Shown: positions 33,519 through 42,766, numbered from the stretch's first letter. The stretch is 64,000 nt of DNA from Thermoleophilaceae bacterium (GCA_030447725.1 JAUJOQ010000001.1:94821-158820); one strand, 5' to 3'. Numbers and translations: made by a program. The notes: generated by a model not told the origin, from the sequence alone.

Positions 33519-34135
33519 CCACCGATCTGGAAGCGCTGGGCGCACAGGAGGTCCTCGCCCACGCGGTCGAGGAGCACCATCCGCGGATGGCGCTCGCCTG
33601 TTCGTTCCAGAAGGAGGAGGCGGTGCTCGTGCACATGCTGCTCGGACTGGCGCCAGAGGCGCGCGTGTTCACGATCGACACGGGTGTGCTCTTTCCCGAG
33701 ACCTACGCAACGTGGCGTGAGCTCGAGCAGCGCACCGGGGTCGAGGTCGAGGTGATCGACGCGCTGTCGCGCGACGGGCGGCCGTGGGGCGCCGAGCGCT
33801 GCTGCGGCCAGCGCAAGGTGGCCGCGCTGGAGGCGATGCTCGGGGGCCTCGACGCCTGGGTCACCGGCCTGCGGCGCGAGCAGTCGCCCACGCGCGCGGC
33901 TGCGCCCAAGCTGGGCTGGGACGAGCGCCACGGCCTGTGGAAGGTGAGCCCGCTCGCGGATTGGACCGAGGATCGGGTCTGGGAATACCTCAATGAGCAC
34001 GACCTGCCCTACAATCCGCTCCACGATCGCGGCTATGCCTCGATAGGCTGCGCGCCGTGCACCCTGCCCGGCAGTGGCCGAGAGGGTCGCTGGGCAGGCC
34101 AGGACAAGACGGAGTGCGGCCTGCACAGCCCATGA
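33506..34135 (+). CDS. cysH: Adenylyl-sulfate (APS) reductase, thioredoxin-dependent
   Basis: Reduces adenylyl sulfate to sulfite and AMP with thioredoxin. 209 residues from ATG 33506, overlapping sirA by 13 nt. PP-loop-type segment MALACSFQKEEAVLVHM near residues 30-46. Cys99-Cys100 (ERCCGQRK) and Cys182/Cys185 (IGCAPC) are the four ligands of the [4Fe-4S] cluster that distinguishes APS reductases from PAPS reductases. The C-terminal KTECGLH has the catalytic Cys. Absence of an APS kinase domain in the downstream cysN agrees with direct use of APS. Coupled to cysD by ATGA. Confidence 0.94.
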   Translation: MRSLTTDLEALGAQEVLAHAVEEHHPRMALACSFQKEEAVLVHMLLGLAPEARVFTIDTGVLFPETYATWRELEQRTGVEVEVIDALSRDGRPWGAERCCGQRKVAALEAMLGGLDAWVTGLRREQSPTRAAAPKLGWDERHGLWKVSPLADWTEDRVWEYLNEHDLPYNPLHDRGYASIGCAPCTLPGSGREGRWAGQDKTECGLHSP

Positions 34136-35067
34136 TCAGCGCAACCACCTTGGACACCTCGACGCAGCCCACGCTGTCCCACCTGCGCGCCCTCGAGGCG
34201 GAAGCGATCCATGTCTTCCGCGAGGTGGCGGCCGAGCTGGAGCGCCCCGTGCTGCTGTTCTCTGGCGGCAAGGACTCGATCGTGCTGCTGCGCCTGGCCG
34301 AGAAGGCCTTCCGCCCGGGCGGGTTCCCCTTCCCGGTGATGCACGTGGACACCGGGCACAACTTCCCCGAGGTGCTCGAGTTCCGCGACCGCCGTGTAGC
34401 CGAGCTGGGCGAGCGCCTGATCGTGGCCTCCGTGCAGGACTCGATCGACAGGGGCCGTGTGATCGAGGAGAAGGGCCCCCGTGCTTCGCGCAACCGGCTG
34501 CAGACCGTGACCCTGCTCGACGCCATCACCGAGAACGGGTTCGACGCGGCCTTCGGTGGCGCCCGGCGCGACGAAGAGCGCGCCCGGGCAAAGGAGCGGA
34601 TCTTCTCCTTTCGCGACGACTTCGGCCAGTGGGATCCAAAGGCTCAGCGGCCCGAGCTGTGGTCGCTCTACAACGGCCGGGTCCGGCGCGGCGAGCAGGT
34701 GCGCGTGTTCCCGCTCTCCAACTGGACCGAGCTGGACGTGTGGCAGTACATCGACGAGGAGGGGCTCGAGGTGCCCAACATCTACTTCGCGCACGACCGC
34801 GAGGTCTTCCAGCGCGACGGGATGCTGTACGCCACCTCGCCCTACATGCAGATGGTCGACGGCGAGCAGCCCTTCACCGCCTCCGTGCGCTACCGCACCG
34901 TTGGCGACATGAGCTGCACCGGAGGCGTGCGCTCGGATGCCTCAACGCTCGAAGAGGTGGTGGCCGAGATCGCCGCCACCCGCATCACCGAGCGCGGCGA
35001 GACGCGAGCCGACGACCGCGTGACAGAGGCCGCGATGGAGGATCGCAAGCGCGAGGGCTACTTCTAA
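34132..35067 (+). CDS. cysD: Sulfate adenylyltransferase subunit 2 (ATP sulfurylase small subunit)
   Basis: Forms APS from sulfate and ATP, together with the GTPase CysN. 311 residues from ATG 34132 (ATGA overlap with cysH). The PP-loop SGGKDSIVLLRLAEKAF is at about residues 43-59. FPVMHVDTGHNFPEVLEFRD and AFGGARRDEERARAKERIFS are subunit signatures. QWDPKAQRPELW, SNWTELDVWQYI and VRYRTVGDMSCTGGV complete the CysD pattern. Standard length. cysN begins one base after its stop. Confidence 0.95.
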   Translation: MISATTLDTSTQPTLSHLRALEAEAIHVFREVAAELERPVLLFSGGKDSIVLLRLAEKAFRPGGFPFPVMHVDTGHNFPEVLEFRDRRVAELGERLIVASVQDSIDRGRVIEEKGPRASRNRLQTVTLLDAITENGFDAAFGGARRDEERARAKERIFSFRDDFGQWDPKAQRPELWSLYNGRVRRGEQVRVFPLSNWTELDVWQYIDEEGLEVPNIYFAHDREVFQRDGMLYATSPYMQMVDGEQPFTASVRYRTVGDMSCTGGVRSDASTLEEVVAEIAATRITERGETRADDRVTEAAMEDRKREGYF

Positions 35068-35068
35068 A

Positions 35069-36340
35069 GTGGCTGTCGTCGAAGCAACCTCGGAGCTGCT
35101 CCGGTTCGCCACCGCGGGCTCGGTCGACGACGGCAAGAGCACGCTGATCGGCCGGCTGCTGTTCGACTCCAAGCAGGTGCTGGCCGACCAGATGGCGCAC
35201 GTGGAGGAGGTCTCCGAGCGCCGCGGCGACGGCTACGTGAACCTGGCCCTGCTCACCGACGGCCTGCGGGCAGAGCGCGAGCAGGGCATCACCATCGACG
35301 TGGCCTACCGCTACTTCCAGACCCCCAAACGCAAGTTCATCATCGCCGACACCCCGGGCCACGAGCAGTACACGCGCAACATGGTCACCGGTGCCTCGAC
35401 GGCCGATTTGTCGCTGAAGCTCGTCGACGCGCGCACCGGCGTGGTCGAGCAGTCCAAGCGGCACGCCTACATCGCGTCGCTGCTGCGGCTCCCCCACGTG
35501 GTGGTGTGCGTGAACAAGATGGACCTCGTCGACTGGGACGAGGGCGTCTTCGATCGGATCGTGGCCGACTTCACCGACTTCGCCGCGCCGCTGGACATCG
35601 AGGAGCTCACCTTCATCCCGATCAGCGCGCTCGCGGGCGACAACGTGGTGGACCGGTCCACCCGGATGCCCTGGTATCAGGGCCCGTCGCTGCTCGATCA
35701 CCTCGAGCAGGTGCAGATCGTGCGCGATCTCGACCATGCCGACGCCCGCTTCCCGGTCCAGTGGGTGATACAGCCCAGTGCGGCGCGGGCTCCGGACTAC
35801 CGCGGGTACGCGGGCCGCGTGGCGGGTGGCGCCCTGCGCCCCGGCGACGACGTGGTAGTGCTCCCGTCCGGCCAGCGCACCCGCGTGGCGGGGATCGACA
35901 GCTACGACGGTGCGCTCGAGAACGCCTTCGCTCCGATGTCGGTCACCCTTCGCCTCGAGGACGACATCGACGTGTCCCGCGGCGACATGATCTGCACCGC
36001 GGTCGATCCGCCCGATGCGGTGCGCGACCTGACCGCCGACGTGTGCTGGATGACCAACGCCCCGCTCAAGCCGGGCGGCCGCTACGCCGTCAAGCACACG
36101 ACGCGCACCGCACGGGCAGTGGTCGAGGACGTGGTGCAGAAGACCGACGTGCACACGCTGGAGCCCGGCCCCGCCGAGGAGCTCACCCTCAACGACATCG
36201 GCCGCGTGCGCCTGCGCACGAGCACGCCGCTGGTGGCCGACTCCTACGCTCGAAACCGCACCACCGGCAGCTTCATCCTCATCGACGAGACGACCAACGA
36301 CACGGTGGGCGCCGGCATGGTGGTAGAGACGGGCGGATGA
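35069..36340 (+). CDS. cysN: Sulfate adenylyltransferase subunit 1 (GTPase)
   Basis: EF-Tu-like GTPase that drives APS synthesis by CysD. 423 residues from GTG 35069. G1 is AGSVDDGKSTLIGRLL (about residues 13-28), switch II IADTPGHEQYTRNM, and NKMD (in VVVCVNKMDLVDWD) the guanine-specificity motif. Domains 2 and 3 follow (GRVAGGALRPGDDVVVLPSG). There is no C-terminal CysC (APS kinase) domain, unlike the CysNC fusion of many bacteria, which fits an APS-reducing pathway. Last of the four tightly overlapping genes. Confidence 0.94.
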   Translation: MAVVEATSELLRFATAGSVDDGKSTLIGRLLFDSKQVLADQMAHVEEVSERRGDGYVNLALLTDGLRAEREQGITIDVAYRYFQTPKRKFIIADTPGHEQYTRNMVTGASTADLSLKLVDARTGVVEQSKRHAYIASLLRLPHVVVCVNKMDLVDWDEGVFDRIVADFTDFAAPLDIEELTFIPISALAGDNVVDRSTRMPWYQGPSLLDHLEQVQIVRDLDHADARFPVQWVIQPSAARAPDYRGYAGRVAGGALRPGDDVVVLPSGQRTRVAGIDSYDGALENAFAPMSVTLRLEDDIDVSRGDMICTAVDPPDAVRDLTADVCWMTNAPLKPGGRYAVKHTTRTARAVVEDVVQKTDVHTLEPGPAEELTLNDIGRVRLRTSTPLVADSYARNRTTGSFILIDETTNDTVGAGMVVETGG

Positions 36341-36380
36341 ATGCGAAGCACTCGGCGTCTCTGCTAGATCCCGGGGGTTG

Positions 36381-36405
36381 CAAAGGGGGGCGGCGCCCCC
36401 CTTTG
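36381..36405 (+). terminator. Intrinsic terminator/attenuator-like hairpin between cysN and the exporter gene
   Basis: CAAAGGGGGG and CCCCCCTTTG form a perfect 10-bp stem with a 5-nt loop (CGGCG), followed by TCTTCATCTT. It starts 40 bp after the cysN stop and ends 11 bp before the ATG of the exporter. It could end most operon transcripts so that the exporter is made at lower level. Confidence 0.6.
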
Positions 36406-36416
36406 TCTTCATCTTG

Positions 36417-37334
36417 ATGGGCATCGATCTGGCGGTCGTGGCCTTCGGCCTGGGCGTCGGCCTGCTGGTGGGCATGACGGGCATAGGCGGGGGGTCGCTG
36501 ATGACCCCCCTTCTCATCCTGGTGTTCGGCGTCAAGCCGATCACCGCCGTAGGCACCGACCTCGCGTACGGGGCGGTGACGAAGACCGTGGGCGGCATCA
36601 AGCACTTCCGCCAGGGGACCGTCGACATGTCCCTTTCGTGGTGGATGGCCGTGGGTTCGATACCGGCGGCCATCGGCGGCGTCTACGTGCTGGAGGCGCT
36701 CGAGCGCGCCCAGGGGGAGGACTTCGACGACCTGCTCATATTCCTGCTCGCCATCGCCCTGCTCTTCTGCGGCGTGATGACTCTCGCGCGCGCGCTTTTC
36801 CTCAAGCAGCTTCACGGCAAGGAGCGCGACACCATTGACATGCAGACGCGTCACAAGGCGTCCGCGGTGCTGCTCGGGGTGTTCGTCGGCTTCGTGCTCG
36901 GAGTCACCTCGGCCGGCAGTGGGGCCCTGATCGCCGTGGGCCTGATCCTGCTTTTCCGCCTCGTGCCCACACGCGTCGTGGGCACGGACGTGTTCCATGC
37001 CGCCTTGCTGCTGTGGGCTGCGGCGATCGCCCACCTCGTGTCCGGCAACGTGGACTTCGCGCTGGCCGGGACCATCCTGCTCGGCTCGGTCCCGGGCGTA
37101 TGGGTGGGAAGCCACATGTCTGTCCGGGTGCCGACCGACGCCCTGCGTACGACGCTCGCCGTGGTGCTGCTGGGATCGGGGCTTGGGCTGCTCGCCAAGG
37201 CGGGCACCGGCATCCCCGGCGCCGTGCTCGGCGCCTTCCCGGTGGGCGCGGCGCTCATCATCGGCGGCGTGATGCTGCGTGACCGCCGGCGGCGGCGCCT
37301 GTCGCCCGAGCCCGCGCCCGCCGTGCGGACCTGA
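36417..37334 (+). CDS. TauE/SafE-family sulfite/organosulfonate exporter
   Basis: Polytopic inner-membrane protein of 305 residues from ATG 36417 with about eight transmembrane segments. The family signature occurs early (GLLVGMTGIGGGSLMTPLLIL, with a paired repeat later at GFVLGVTSAGSGALIAVGLI). GTDLAYGAVTKTVGG and GTDVFHAALLLWAAA are the matching second motifs of each half. The family exports sulfite or sulfonates, so position next to the sulfite-producing operon is consistent. No Shine-Dalgarno; a strong hairpin lies just upstream. Confidence 0.87.
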   Translation: MGIDLAVVAFGLGVGLLVGMTGIGGGSLMTPLLILVFGVKPITAVGTDLAYGAVTKTVGGIKHFRQGTVDMSLSWWMAVGSIPAAIGGVYVLEALERAQGEDFDDLLIFLLAIALLFCGVMTLARALFLKQLHGKERDTIDMQTRHKASAVLLGVFVGFVLGVTSAGSGALIAVGLILLFRLVPTRVVGTDVFHAALLLWAAAIAHLVSGNVDFALAGTILLGSVPGVWVGSHMSVRVPTDALRTTLAVVLLGSGLGLLAKAGTGIPGAVLGAFPVGAALIIGGVMLRDRRRRRLSPEPAPAVRT

Positions 37335-37362
37335 GGCCGCGGCCCCAGGGCACCTCGGCCGA

Positions 37363-37368
37363 TACCCT
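37363..37368 (+). promoter_or_regulatory. Candidate -10 element TACCCT of the biotin carboxylase gene
   Basis: TACCCT ends 10 nt before the ATG at 37379; no Shine-Dalgarno sequence is visible. Confidence 0.38.
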
Positions 37369-37378
37369 TCCGCGCCGC

Positions 37379-39160
37379 ATGTTCTCCAAGGTTCTGGTCG
37401 CCAATCGCGGTGAGATCGCCATCCGCGTGATGCGCGCGCTCGAGGAGCTGGGGATGGAGTCGGTGGCGGTGTACTCCGAGCCCGACCGCGACGCGCCCCA
37501 CGTGCGCAGGGCCGACGAGGCGTATCTGCTCGGTCCTGGGCCGGCAGCCGAGAGCTACCTCAACGCGGAGAAGATCATGGAGGTGGTCGAGGCGTGCGGC
37601 GCCGAGGCCGTGCATCCCGGCTACGGCTTCCTGGCCGAGAACGCCGCGTTCGCCCGCTCCTGCGAAGAGGCCGGTGTCACCTGGATCGGCCCGCCCGCCG
37701 ACGCCATCGACGCGATGGGCTCCAAGACCATGGCCCGCGAGCTGATGAAGGCGGCCGGGGTGCCGATCGTGCCGGGCACCACCGATCCCGTCGAGACGGT
37801 GGACGACGCGAGGAGGATCGTCGACGAGTCGATCGGCTACCCCGTGGCGATCAAGGCGGCCGGAGGAGGAGGAGGCAAGGGCTTCCGCGTGGCCGAGAGC
37901 GAGGATGAGCTCAAGGACGCCTTCGAGGGCGCCGCGCGGGAGGGCGAGAAGTTCTTCTCCGACGCCACCGTGTACATCGAGCGCTATCTGCCCGATCCGC
38001 GCCACGTCGAGGTGCAGGTGCTGGCGGACTGCCACGGCAACGTCGTCCATCTCTTCGAGCGCGACTGCTCGGTGCAGCGCCGACACCAGAAGCTGATCGA
38101 GGAGAGCCCCGCTCCCGCCGTGGACCCCGACCTGCGCGAGCGGATCGGCAAAATCGGCACCGACGCGGCCAAAGCCGTCGGCTACCGCTCGGCCGGGACG
38201 ATCGAGGGCCTCCTGGCCGACGGCGAGTACTTCTTCCTCGAGATGAACACCCGTGTGCAGGTGGAGCACTGCGTCACGGAGATGGTGACCGGGGTCGACA
38301 TCGTGCGCGAGCAGATCCGTGTCGCCGCCGGCGAGGAGCTGTCGGTCACCCAGGCCGACATCGTGATCCGCGGCCACGCGATCGAGTGCCGGATCAACGC
38401 CGAGGACGCCTCGAAGAGGTTCGCCCCCGCGCCCGGGCAGATCACGAGCTACCGCGAGCCCAGCGGCCCCGGGGTGCGGGTCGACTCCGGCGCCGAGGCC
38501 GGATACGTGGTGCTGGCGCTCTACGACCCGATGATCGCCAAGCTGATCGTGTGGGACGTCGACCGCGAGGCGTCGACGCGGCGGATGCTGCGCGCCCTCT
38601 CGGAGTTCGAGATCGGCGGCCTCAAGACTCTCCTCCCGTTCCACAAGGCGCTGATGGCCACCGATCAGTGGGCCAACGGCGAGACCTGCCGCGACCTCGT
38701 CGAGAACGGGGACTGGCTGAAGCAGCTCGCGTTCCCGAAGCCCGACAAGCCCTCCGCGGACGGCGGAGACGAGTCCAAGGTGGAGCGTGATTACGCCGTC
38801 GAGGTCTCAGGCCGGCGCTTCGACGTGAAGGTGATCGGCGAGGGCTTCGGGGGCGCCGCCAACGGCGGTGTGCCGGCCGCCGGGCGCAGGCCTCCCAAGC
38901 GCTCCGAGCGCAAGAGCTCGGGCGGTGGCGGCCCCGACCAGATCACCTCTCCCCTCCAGGGCAACATGTGGAAGGTGCGCGTGAAGAAGGGCGACAGGGT
39001 CGATGAGGGGCAGCTGCTCTGCATCATCGAGGCGATGAAGATGGAGAACGAGATCACCGCCCACAAGGCGGGTACGGTCGCGGAGCTGCCCATCGAGGAG
39101 GGCAGGCCGATCAACGCCGGCGACCCGATCGCCACGATCAACTCCCCTCCGGCCGAGTAG
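37379..39160 (+). CDS. Acyl-CoA carboxylase alpha subunit (biotin carboxylase + BCCP)
   Basis: Carboxylates its own biotin with ATP and bicarbonate and passes CO2 to a carboxyltransferase partner (probably the subunit at 24385). 593 residues, typical for actinobacterial AccA-type alpha chains. The biotin carboxylase domain begins SKVLVANRGEIAIRVMRAL, with HPGYGFLAENAAFA, the ATP-grasp glycine loop KAAGGGGGKGFRV, ERDCSVQRRHQKLIEE and EMNTRVQVEHCVTEMV. A linker of about 80 residues precedes the biotinyl domain, whose Lys554 in EAMKMEN is the biotin site. Stands as a single gene. Confidence 0.95.
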   Translation: MFSKVLVANRGEIAIRVMRALEELGMESVAVYSEPDRDAPHVRRADEAYLLGPGPAAESYLNAEKIMEVVEACGAEAVHPGYGFLAENAAFARSCEEAGVTWIGPPADAIDAMGSKTMARELMKAAGVPIVPGTTDPVETVDDARRIVDESIGYPVAIKAAGGGGGKGFRVAESEDELKDAFEGAAREGEKFFSDATVYIERYLPDPRHVEVQVLADCHGNVVHLFERDCSVQRRHQKLIEESPAPAVDPDLRERIGKIGTDAAKAVGYRSAGTIEGLLADGEYFFLEMNTRVQVEHCVTEMVTGVDIVREQIRVAAGEELSVTQADIVIRGHAIECRINAEDASKRFAPAPGQITSYREPSGPGVRVDSGAEAGYVVLALYDPMIAKLIVWDVDREASTRRMLRALSEFEIGGLKTLLPFHKALMATDQWANGETCRDLVENGDWLKQLAFPKPDKPSADGGDESKVERDYAVEVSGRRFDVKVIGEGFGGAANGGVPAAGRRPPKRSERKSSGGGGPDQITSPLQGNMWKVRVKKGDRVDEGQLLCIIEAMKMENEITAHKAGTVAELPIEEGRPINAGDPIATINSPPAE

Positions 39161-39212
39161 GGGCCACGCCCGCCGCGGGGTAGCGCGCCGGCCACCTGTG
39201 ATCCTCTGAGCG

Positions 39213-40418
39213 ATGCCCTCGCGCGCCCGACGCCTGCTGCCGCTCGTGCTCGCAACCACGGCCACCCAGGCGTCGATCGTGGTGCTGGCGCCCTTGCTGG
39301 CGGAGATCGCCCGCGACTTCGGCGTCTCGCTGAGCGCGGTCGGCGTCGCACGCTCCGTGCTCGCCGGCACGGCGGTGGCGGTGTCGCTGGCGATCGGTCC
39401 GCTGATCGACCGGATAGGCGTTCGGCCGTTGATCGTGCGCGGGGCGGGCATCGCGCTCGCCGGGGCGGCGGCCACGGCGGCCGCGCCCTCGCTCGGCCTC
39501 TTCTACGCCGCCCACGCGATCACCGGCGCGGGCGTGGCCTGCCTGCTGTCGGCGGGATTCGCCGGGGTGGCCTCATCCTTCGACCAGGCCGACGCGCCGT
39601 GGGCGATGGGCTACGTGGTCGGCGCCCAGTCGCTCGCCTGGATCGTCGGCAACCCGATCATCGGGCTGCTGGCCGAGGCCGGGTCGTGGCGGCTCTCCTA
39701 CCTGGTGCCGGCCCTCATCTGCCTGGCGGCGCTGGCCACTGCCCTGCTCGCACCGAGAACGGAGCGGCCGGTGGCTTCCCAGGGGGAGGGGCTCTCGATC
39801 CGCGAGGGCCTGGCCGCCGTGTTCCGCGAGCCCTCCGCGCGGCGGTGGACGATCGCCGAGCTGGTGGCCTACTCCGCGTGGACCGCGGAGCTGACCTACG
39901 CCGGTGCCTTCTATGTCGAGAGCTACGGCGTGGGCGAGGCCACCGTGGGCGTGCTGCTCGCCTTGGGCTCGCTGGTGTTCCTGGTCAGCTCGCTCGGAAC
40001 CTCGCGGTTGACCGACCGGCTGCCGCGCAAGCCGCTGCTGGTCGCCAGCGCGCTGGGGATGGGATTGATGCTGATCCCGGTACTCAACGTCGCGCCGGCC
40101 GTGTGGGTGACGCTGGCGTTCTTCTGCGTTCTGGCGGTGCTGGCCGGTGTGCGCTCGACCGGCTCGAGCTCGCTCGGCCTCGAGCTGCTGCCGGGAAACC
40201 CCGGCAGCATGATGAGCGCGCGCACTGCCAGCGCCCAGCTCGGCTACGTGGTGGGAGCGGCCGGCGGCAGCCTGGTGCTGGCCGTCGCGGGCTTCGGGGC
40301 GCTCGGCTTTGTGCTGTTCGCGGGCATGGCGTTCTCCGCGCTGCTGCTGTCGAGGGTGGGAGCGCCGTCACTGCGGCAGGCGAGTGCGGTTGCCGAGCCG
40401 TTGGCGGCGCGCGACTAG
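39213..40418 (+). CDS. MFS transporter
   Basis: Major facilitator superfamily permease, 401 residues, about 12 transmembrane spans. Between spans 2 and 3 the loop has LIGPLIDRIGVRPLIVRG, the MFS motif-A pattern (G-x-x-D-R-x-G-x-R). The second half repeats it as SRLTDRLPRKPLLVAS. Similar in layout to arabinose/drug efflux proteins, but the substrate cannot be inferred and neighbours do not help. Convergent with the PHP-domain gene, sharing the four bases CTAG at the stops. Confidence 0.85.
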   Translation: MPSRARRLLPLVLATTATQASIVVLAPLLAEIARDFGVSLSAVGVARSVLAGTAVAVSLAIGPLIDRIGVRPLIVRGAGIALAGAAATAAAPSLGLFYAAHAITGAGVACLLSAGFAGVASSFDQADAPWAMGYVVGAQSLAWIVGNPIIGLLAEAGSWRLSYLVPALICLAALATALLAPRTERPVASQGEGLSIREGLAAVFREPSARRWTIAELVAYSAWTAELTYAGAFYVESYGVGEATVGVLLALGSLVFLVSSLGTSRLTDRLPRKPLLVASALGMGLMLIPVLNVAPAVWVTLAFFCVLAVLAGVRSTGSSSLGLELLPGNPGSMMSARTASAQLGYVVGAAGGSLVLAVAGFGALGFVLFAGMAFSALLLSRVGAPSLRQASAVAEPLAARD

Positions 40419-42583
40419 CGACCCCGGGCCGCGCGCACCAGGCGGGCGCGACGCTCGAAACGCGCCGACGCGCCATCTCCGTCGCCGGCGGTGAACACCA
40501 GCTGCACCCGGCGGCCGCGTCGGTGGCGGCTCACCACGCGGCGCCCGAGGGGGCTGAGCCTCACGTGCAGGAGGCGGCTGCCGCCGGACATCGCCACCTG
40601 GCGGCGGCCGATCACGCGCACGCGCCTGCGGCCGGGCCTGCCGACTCGGGTCACGACCCGGACGCTGCAGAAGCGCAATCCGCCTCCGGAGGCCACGCAG
40701 CGGGTGCCGAAGACTCCCCGGCGTCCCGGGCGGATCCGGCGCGGGGCCTCACCGCGCACCCGCAACGGTGAGCAGTCACGAGCGGCCACGGTGCCGGGCC
40801 CGGGCTCGAGGTAGATCGGGCTCGAGACGGTGTCGATCGTCGAGCCGCGCTGCAGCTGGAGGCGGTAGCGGCCCGGCTCCGTGGCATCGAAGGTGGTGGA
40901 GAACTCGTTCCCCGAGATCGCCACCGTGCGAAACACCTCTCTGTTGCGGAAGACGGTGAGCGAGCGCCCGTCGCCACCGGTCACGCGCGCGGTGAAGCCG
41001 GCCGACGACGCACGCACGGTGTCGCCCATGATGGCGGGCGAGCCCGTGGACCCCGGCGGGCGAGCCTCGAAGCGGATGTCGGGACCGGCGTTGCCGGTGA
41101 CCTTCACGTAGGTGTGCCCGGCCTCAACGCCACATTCGATTCCGGTCGCCGACAGCTCTTCGGCCCGCACCACCGTGGTGGCCTCCCCGATCGGCGCCTG
41201 GGTCACTGGGTTGGGCGTGCGGCCGGCGTTGTGGGAGTCGCTTACGCCCACGGCGGCAACCTTGTGACCGGCGTCGAGCGCGCGTTCGTAGAAGTCGATC
41301 GCGGTGACGGTGAAGGGGTTGGGCCCGAGGGTGCCGGCCTCGGTGCGGGCCCCCGACGGCCCGGTGGCGATCTCGATCGCATCCACGCGCCCGTAGCCGG
41401 TCTCCGCCGGGGTGTAGTCCCAAGGACAGCCGCGGCAGAAGAGCTCGAAGCCGGGCACCGCCGACGGGAAGATGGTGGGGTGGTTGATCTGGGTGAAGCC
41501 GCCCGCGCGCTTGATCTCCTCGAAGGTCTGGGACGGGTTGCGCCGCCCCCGCACGAGCCGCAAGGGCTCCGCGCCGCGGCGCTCGAAGATCTGACCCTCG
41601 CGATAGTCGACGACCCGCGCGGTGTTGTGGTTGTTGAGGTGGCCGCGGTAGGTGATCACCTCGGCGCTGCGGATCGCCAGCTTGCCCGGGTACCGGGGCT
41701 GATAGCGCCCGATCTCCCCCCAGCTGCTGCCCGAGACGTAGTCGGAGAGGGTGACGAAGTCGAGCCCGGCGCCGCCCTCGGCGAGCGGCCTGTACGCGTA
41801 GTCGAAGGCCTCGGTGATGGTGGCGTCGCCATAGGCCGAATGCTCGGCGTGCACGTGCATGTCGCCGGTGTACCAGCCGGCCGCGCGGTTGGCGGGAGTC
41901 GTGTCGTACCTGGCGGGCTGATAGGGCTCGTCGGCAAAGGCGGGATCGTCGGCCAGGTCGATCTCCACGCGCCACGCGACCTTCTCGTCGAGGTCGCCGA
42001 AGCTGCGCGGCACGACAGCGGCCACTCCCAGCTCGACCGCCCACTCCCCCGGCTCGATCGGCCCCGGCAGGAAGGCGCGGGTCGTCTTGCCCGGGGGGTC
42101 GACGCGCGGCTTCGCCGCATACTCCTCCTCGGTCGAGAACCCTTCGGCTGACACCGTCACGTCGGGGTGCGACGAGCCGCCCCAGCCCCGGAACTCGGGC
42201 ACTCCCCACGTGCGCGACCGATCTCCGCGCGGGCCATAGAGGCCGAGATCGAGGGTGTGGCGCGCGGAGAAGGCCGGCGTTGTCACCGGCACGTCGGGCT
42301 GGTCGAAGCAGTACTTGACCCGCACCGCGGTGGTTCCCCGCGGCACGTCGAAGGGCAGCATCACGTAGCTGCCCTGCAGCTCGGTGCCGAACTCGCCCGT
42401 GATCACCCGGTCGGCCCCAATCGCACGTCCCGGACAGCTCTCCAAGGCCGAGGCGGCGCGCGGCCCCAGCGCGGCATCGGCCGGGTGCAGTCCGGTCTCG
42501 TGCGCGGCGGCCGGCACGACGCTGGCCAGCAGACCCGCAAGCGCAGCGACCACCAGAGCTGCCTGGAGGCGCGTGCCCGTCAC
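40415..42583 (-). CDS. Secreted PHP-domain (CehA/McbA-type) metallohydrolase
   Basis: 722 residues from GTG 42583, the GTG being 7 nt after a TAGACT hexamer. The signal peptide is about 27 residues (TRLQAALVVAALAGLLASVVP region). The middle has the PHP metal motif GDMHVHAEHSAYGD, then FVTLSDYVSG, GGFTQINHPT and VAAVGVSDSHNAGR, which place the usual His/Asp ligands of CehA/McbA-like phosphoesterases. The last about 120 residues are very Arg-rich and beta-repeat-like, as in other secreted proteins of this window. Substrate unknown; carbaryl hydrolase activity is known only for some relatives. Confidence 0.83.
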   Translation of the reverse strand: MTGTRLQAALVVAALAGLLASVVPAAAHETGLHPADAALGPRAASALESCPGRAIGADRVITGEFGTELQGSYVMLPFDVPRGTTAVRVKYCFDQPDVPVTTPAFSARHTLDLGLYGPRGDRSRTWGVPEFRGWGGSSHPDVTVSAEGFSTEEEYAAKPRVDPPGKTTRAFLPGPIEPGEWAVELGVAAVVPRSFGDLDEKVAWRVEIDLADDPAFADEPYQPARYDTTPANRAAGWYTGDMHVHAEHSAYGDATITEAFDYAYRPLAEGGAGLDFVTLSDYVSGSSWGEIGRYQPRYPGKLAIRSAEVITYRGHLNNHNTARVVDYREGQIFERRGAEPLRLVRGRRNPSQTFEEIKRAGGFTQINHPTIFPSAVPGFELFCRGCPWDYTPAETGYGRVDAIEIATGPSGARTEAGTLGPNPFTVTAIDFYERALDAGHKVAAVGVSDSHNAGRTPNPVTQAPIGEATTVVRAEELSATGIECGVEAGHTYVKVTGNAGPDIRFEARPPGSTGSPAIMGDTVRASSAGFTARVTGGDGRSLTVFRNREVFRTVAISGNEFSTTFDATEPGRYRLQLQRGSTIDTVSSPIYLEPGPGTVAARDCSPLRVRGEAPRRIRPGRRGVFGTRCVASGGGLRFCSVRVVTRVGRPGRRRVRVIGRRQVAMSGGSRLLHVRLSPLGRRVVSRHRRGRRVQLVFTAGDGDGASARFERRARLVRAARGR

Positions 42584-42590
42584 CGGCCCA

Positions 42591-42596
42591 AGTCTA
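42591..42596 (-). promoter_or_regulatory. Candidate -10 element TAGACT (minus strand)
   Basis: Reads TAGACT on the minus strand and ends 7 nt before the GTG at 42583; an identical hexamer precedes the dehalogenase gene (44266-44271). Confidence 0.42.
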
Positions 42597-42610
42597 GGGG
42601 TCAGCGGGCC

Positions 42611-42754
42611 CTACCCGGCGGGCGCGTCACCCGCCAGCACCCAGCCGCCGGCGTCGCCACGGGCGAGCTTGGCGTCGCAGTTGGCGCAGGCGGTCTGCTC
42701 GGCGTCGGTGGGAGGCACAGGCTCCTTGCAGACTGGGCACTCTTCCTCGACCAT
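42611..42754 (-). CDS. 47-residue zinc-ribbon protein
   Basis: A very short gene from ATG 42754 to TAG 42611. Near the start CPVC and later CANC (residues about 6-9 and 24-27) make a four-cysteine zinc ribbon. The rest is Gly/Ala-rich. On the minus strand TAGGGT lies 9 nt before the ATG. Small zinc ribbons of this kind are common as nucleic-acid- or protein-binding modules; no specific role is claimed. It follows the MBL-fold gene by 12 bp. Confidence 0.6.
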   Translation of the reverse strand: MVEEECPVCKEPVPPTDAEQTACANCDAKLARGDAGGWVLAGDAPAG

Positions 42755-42766
42755 GGGCTCGCGACC

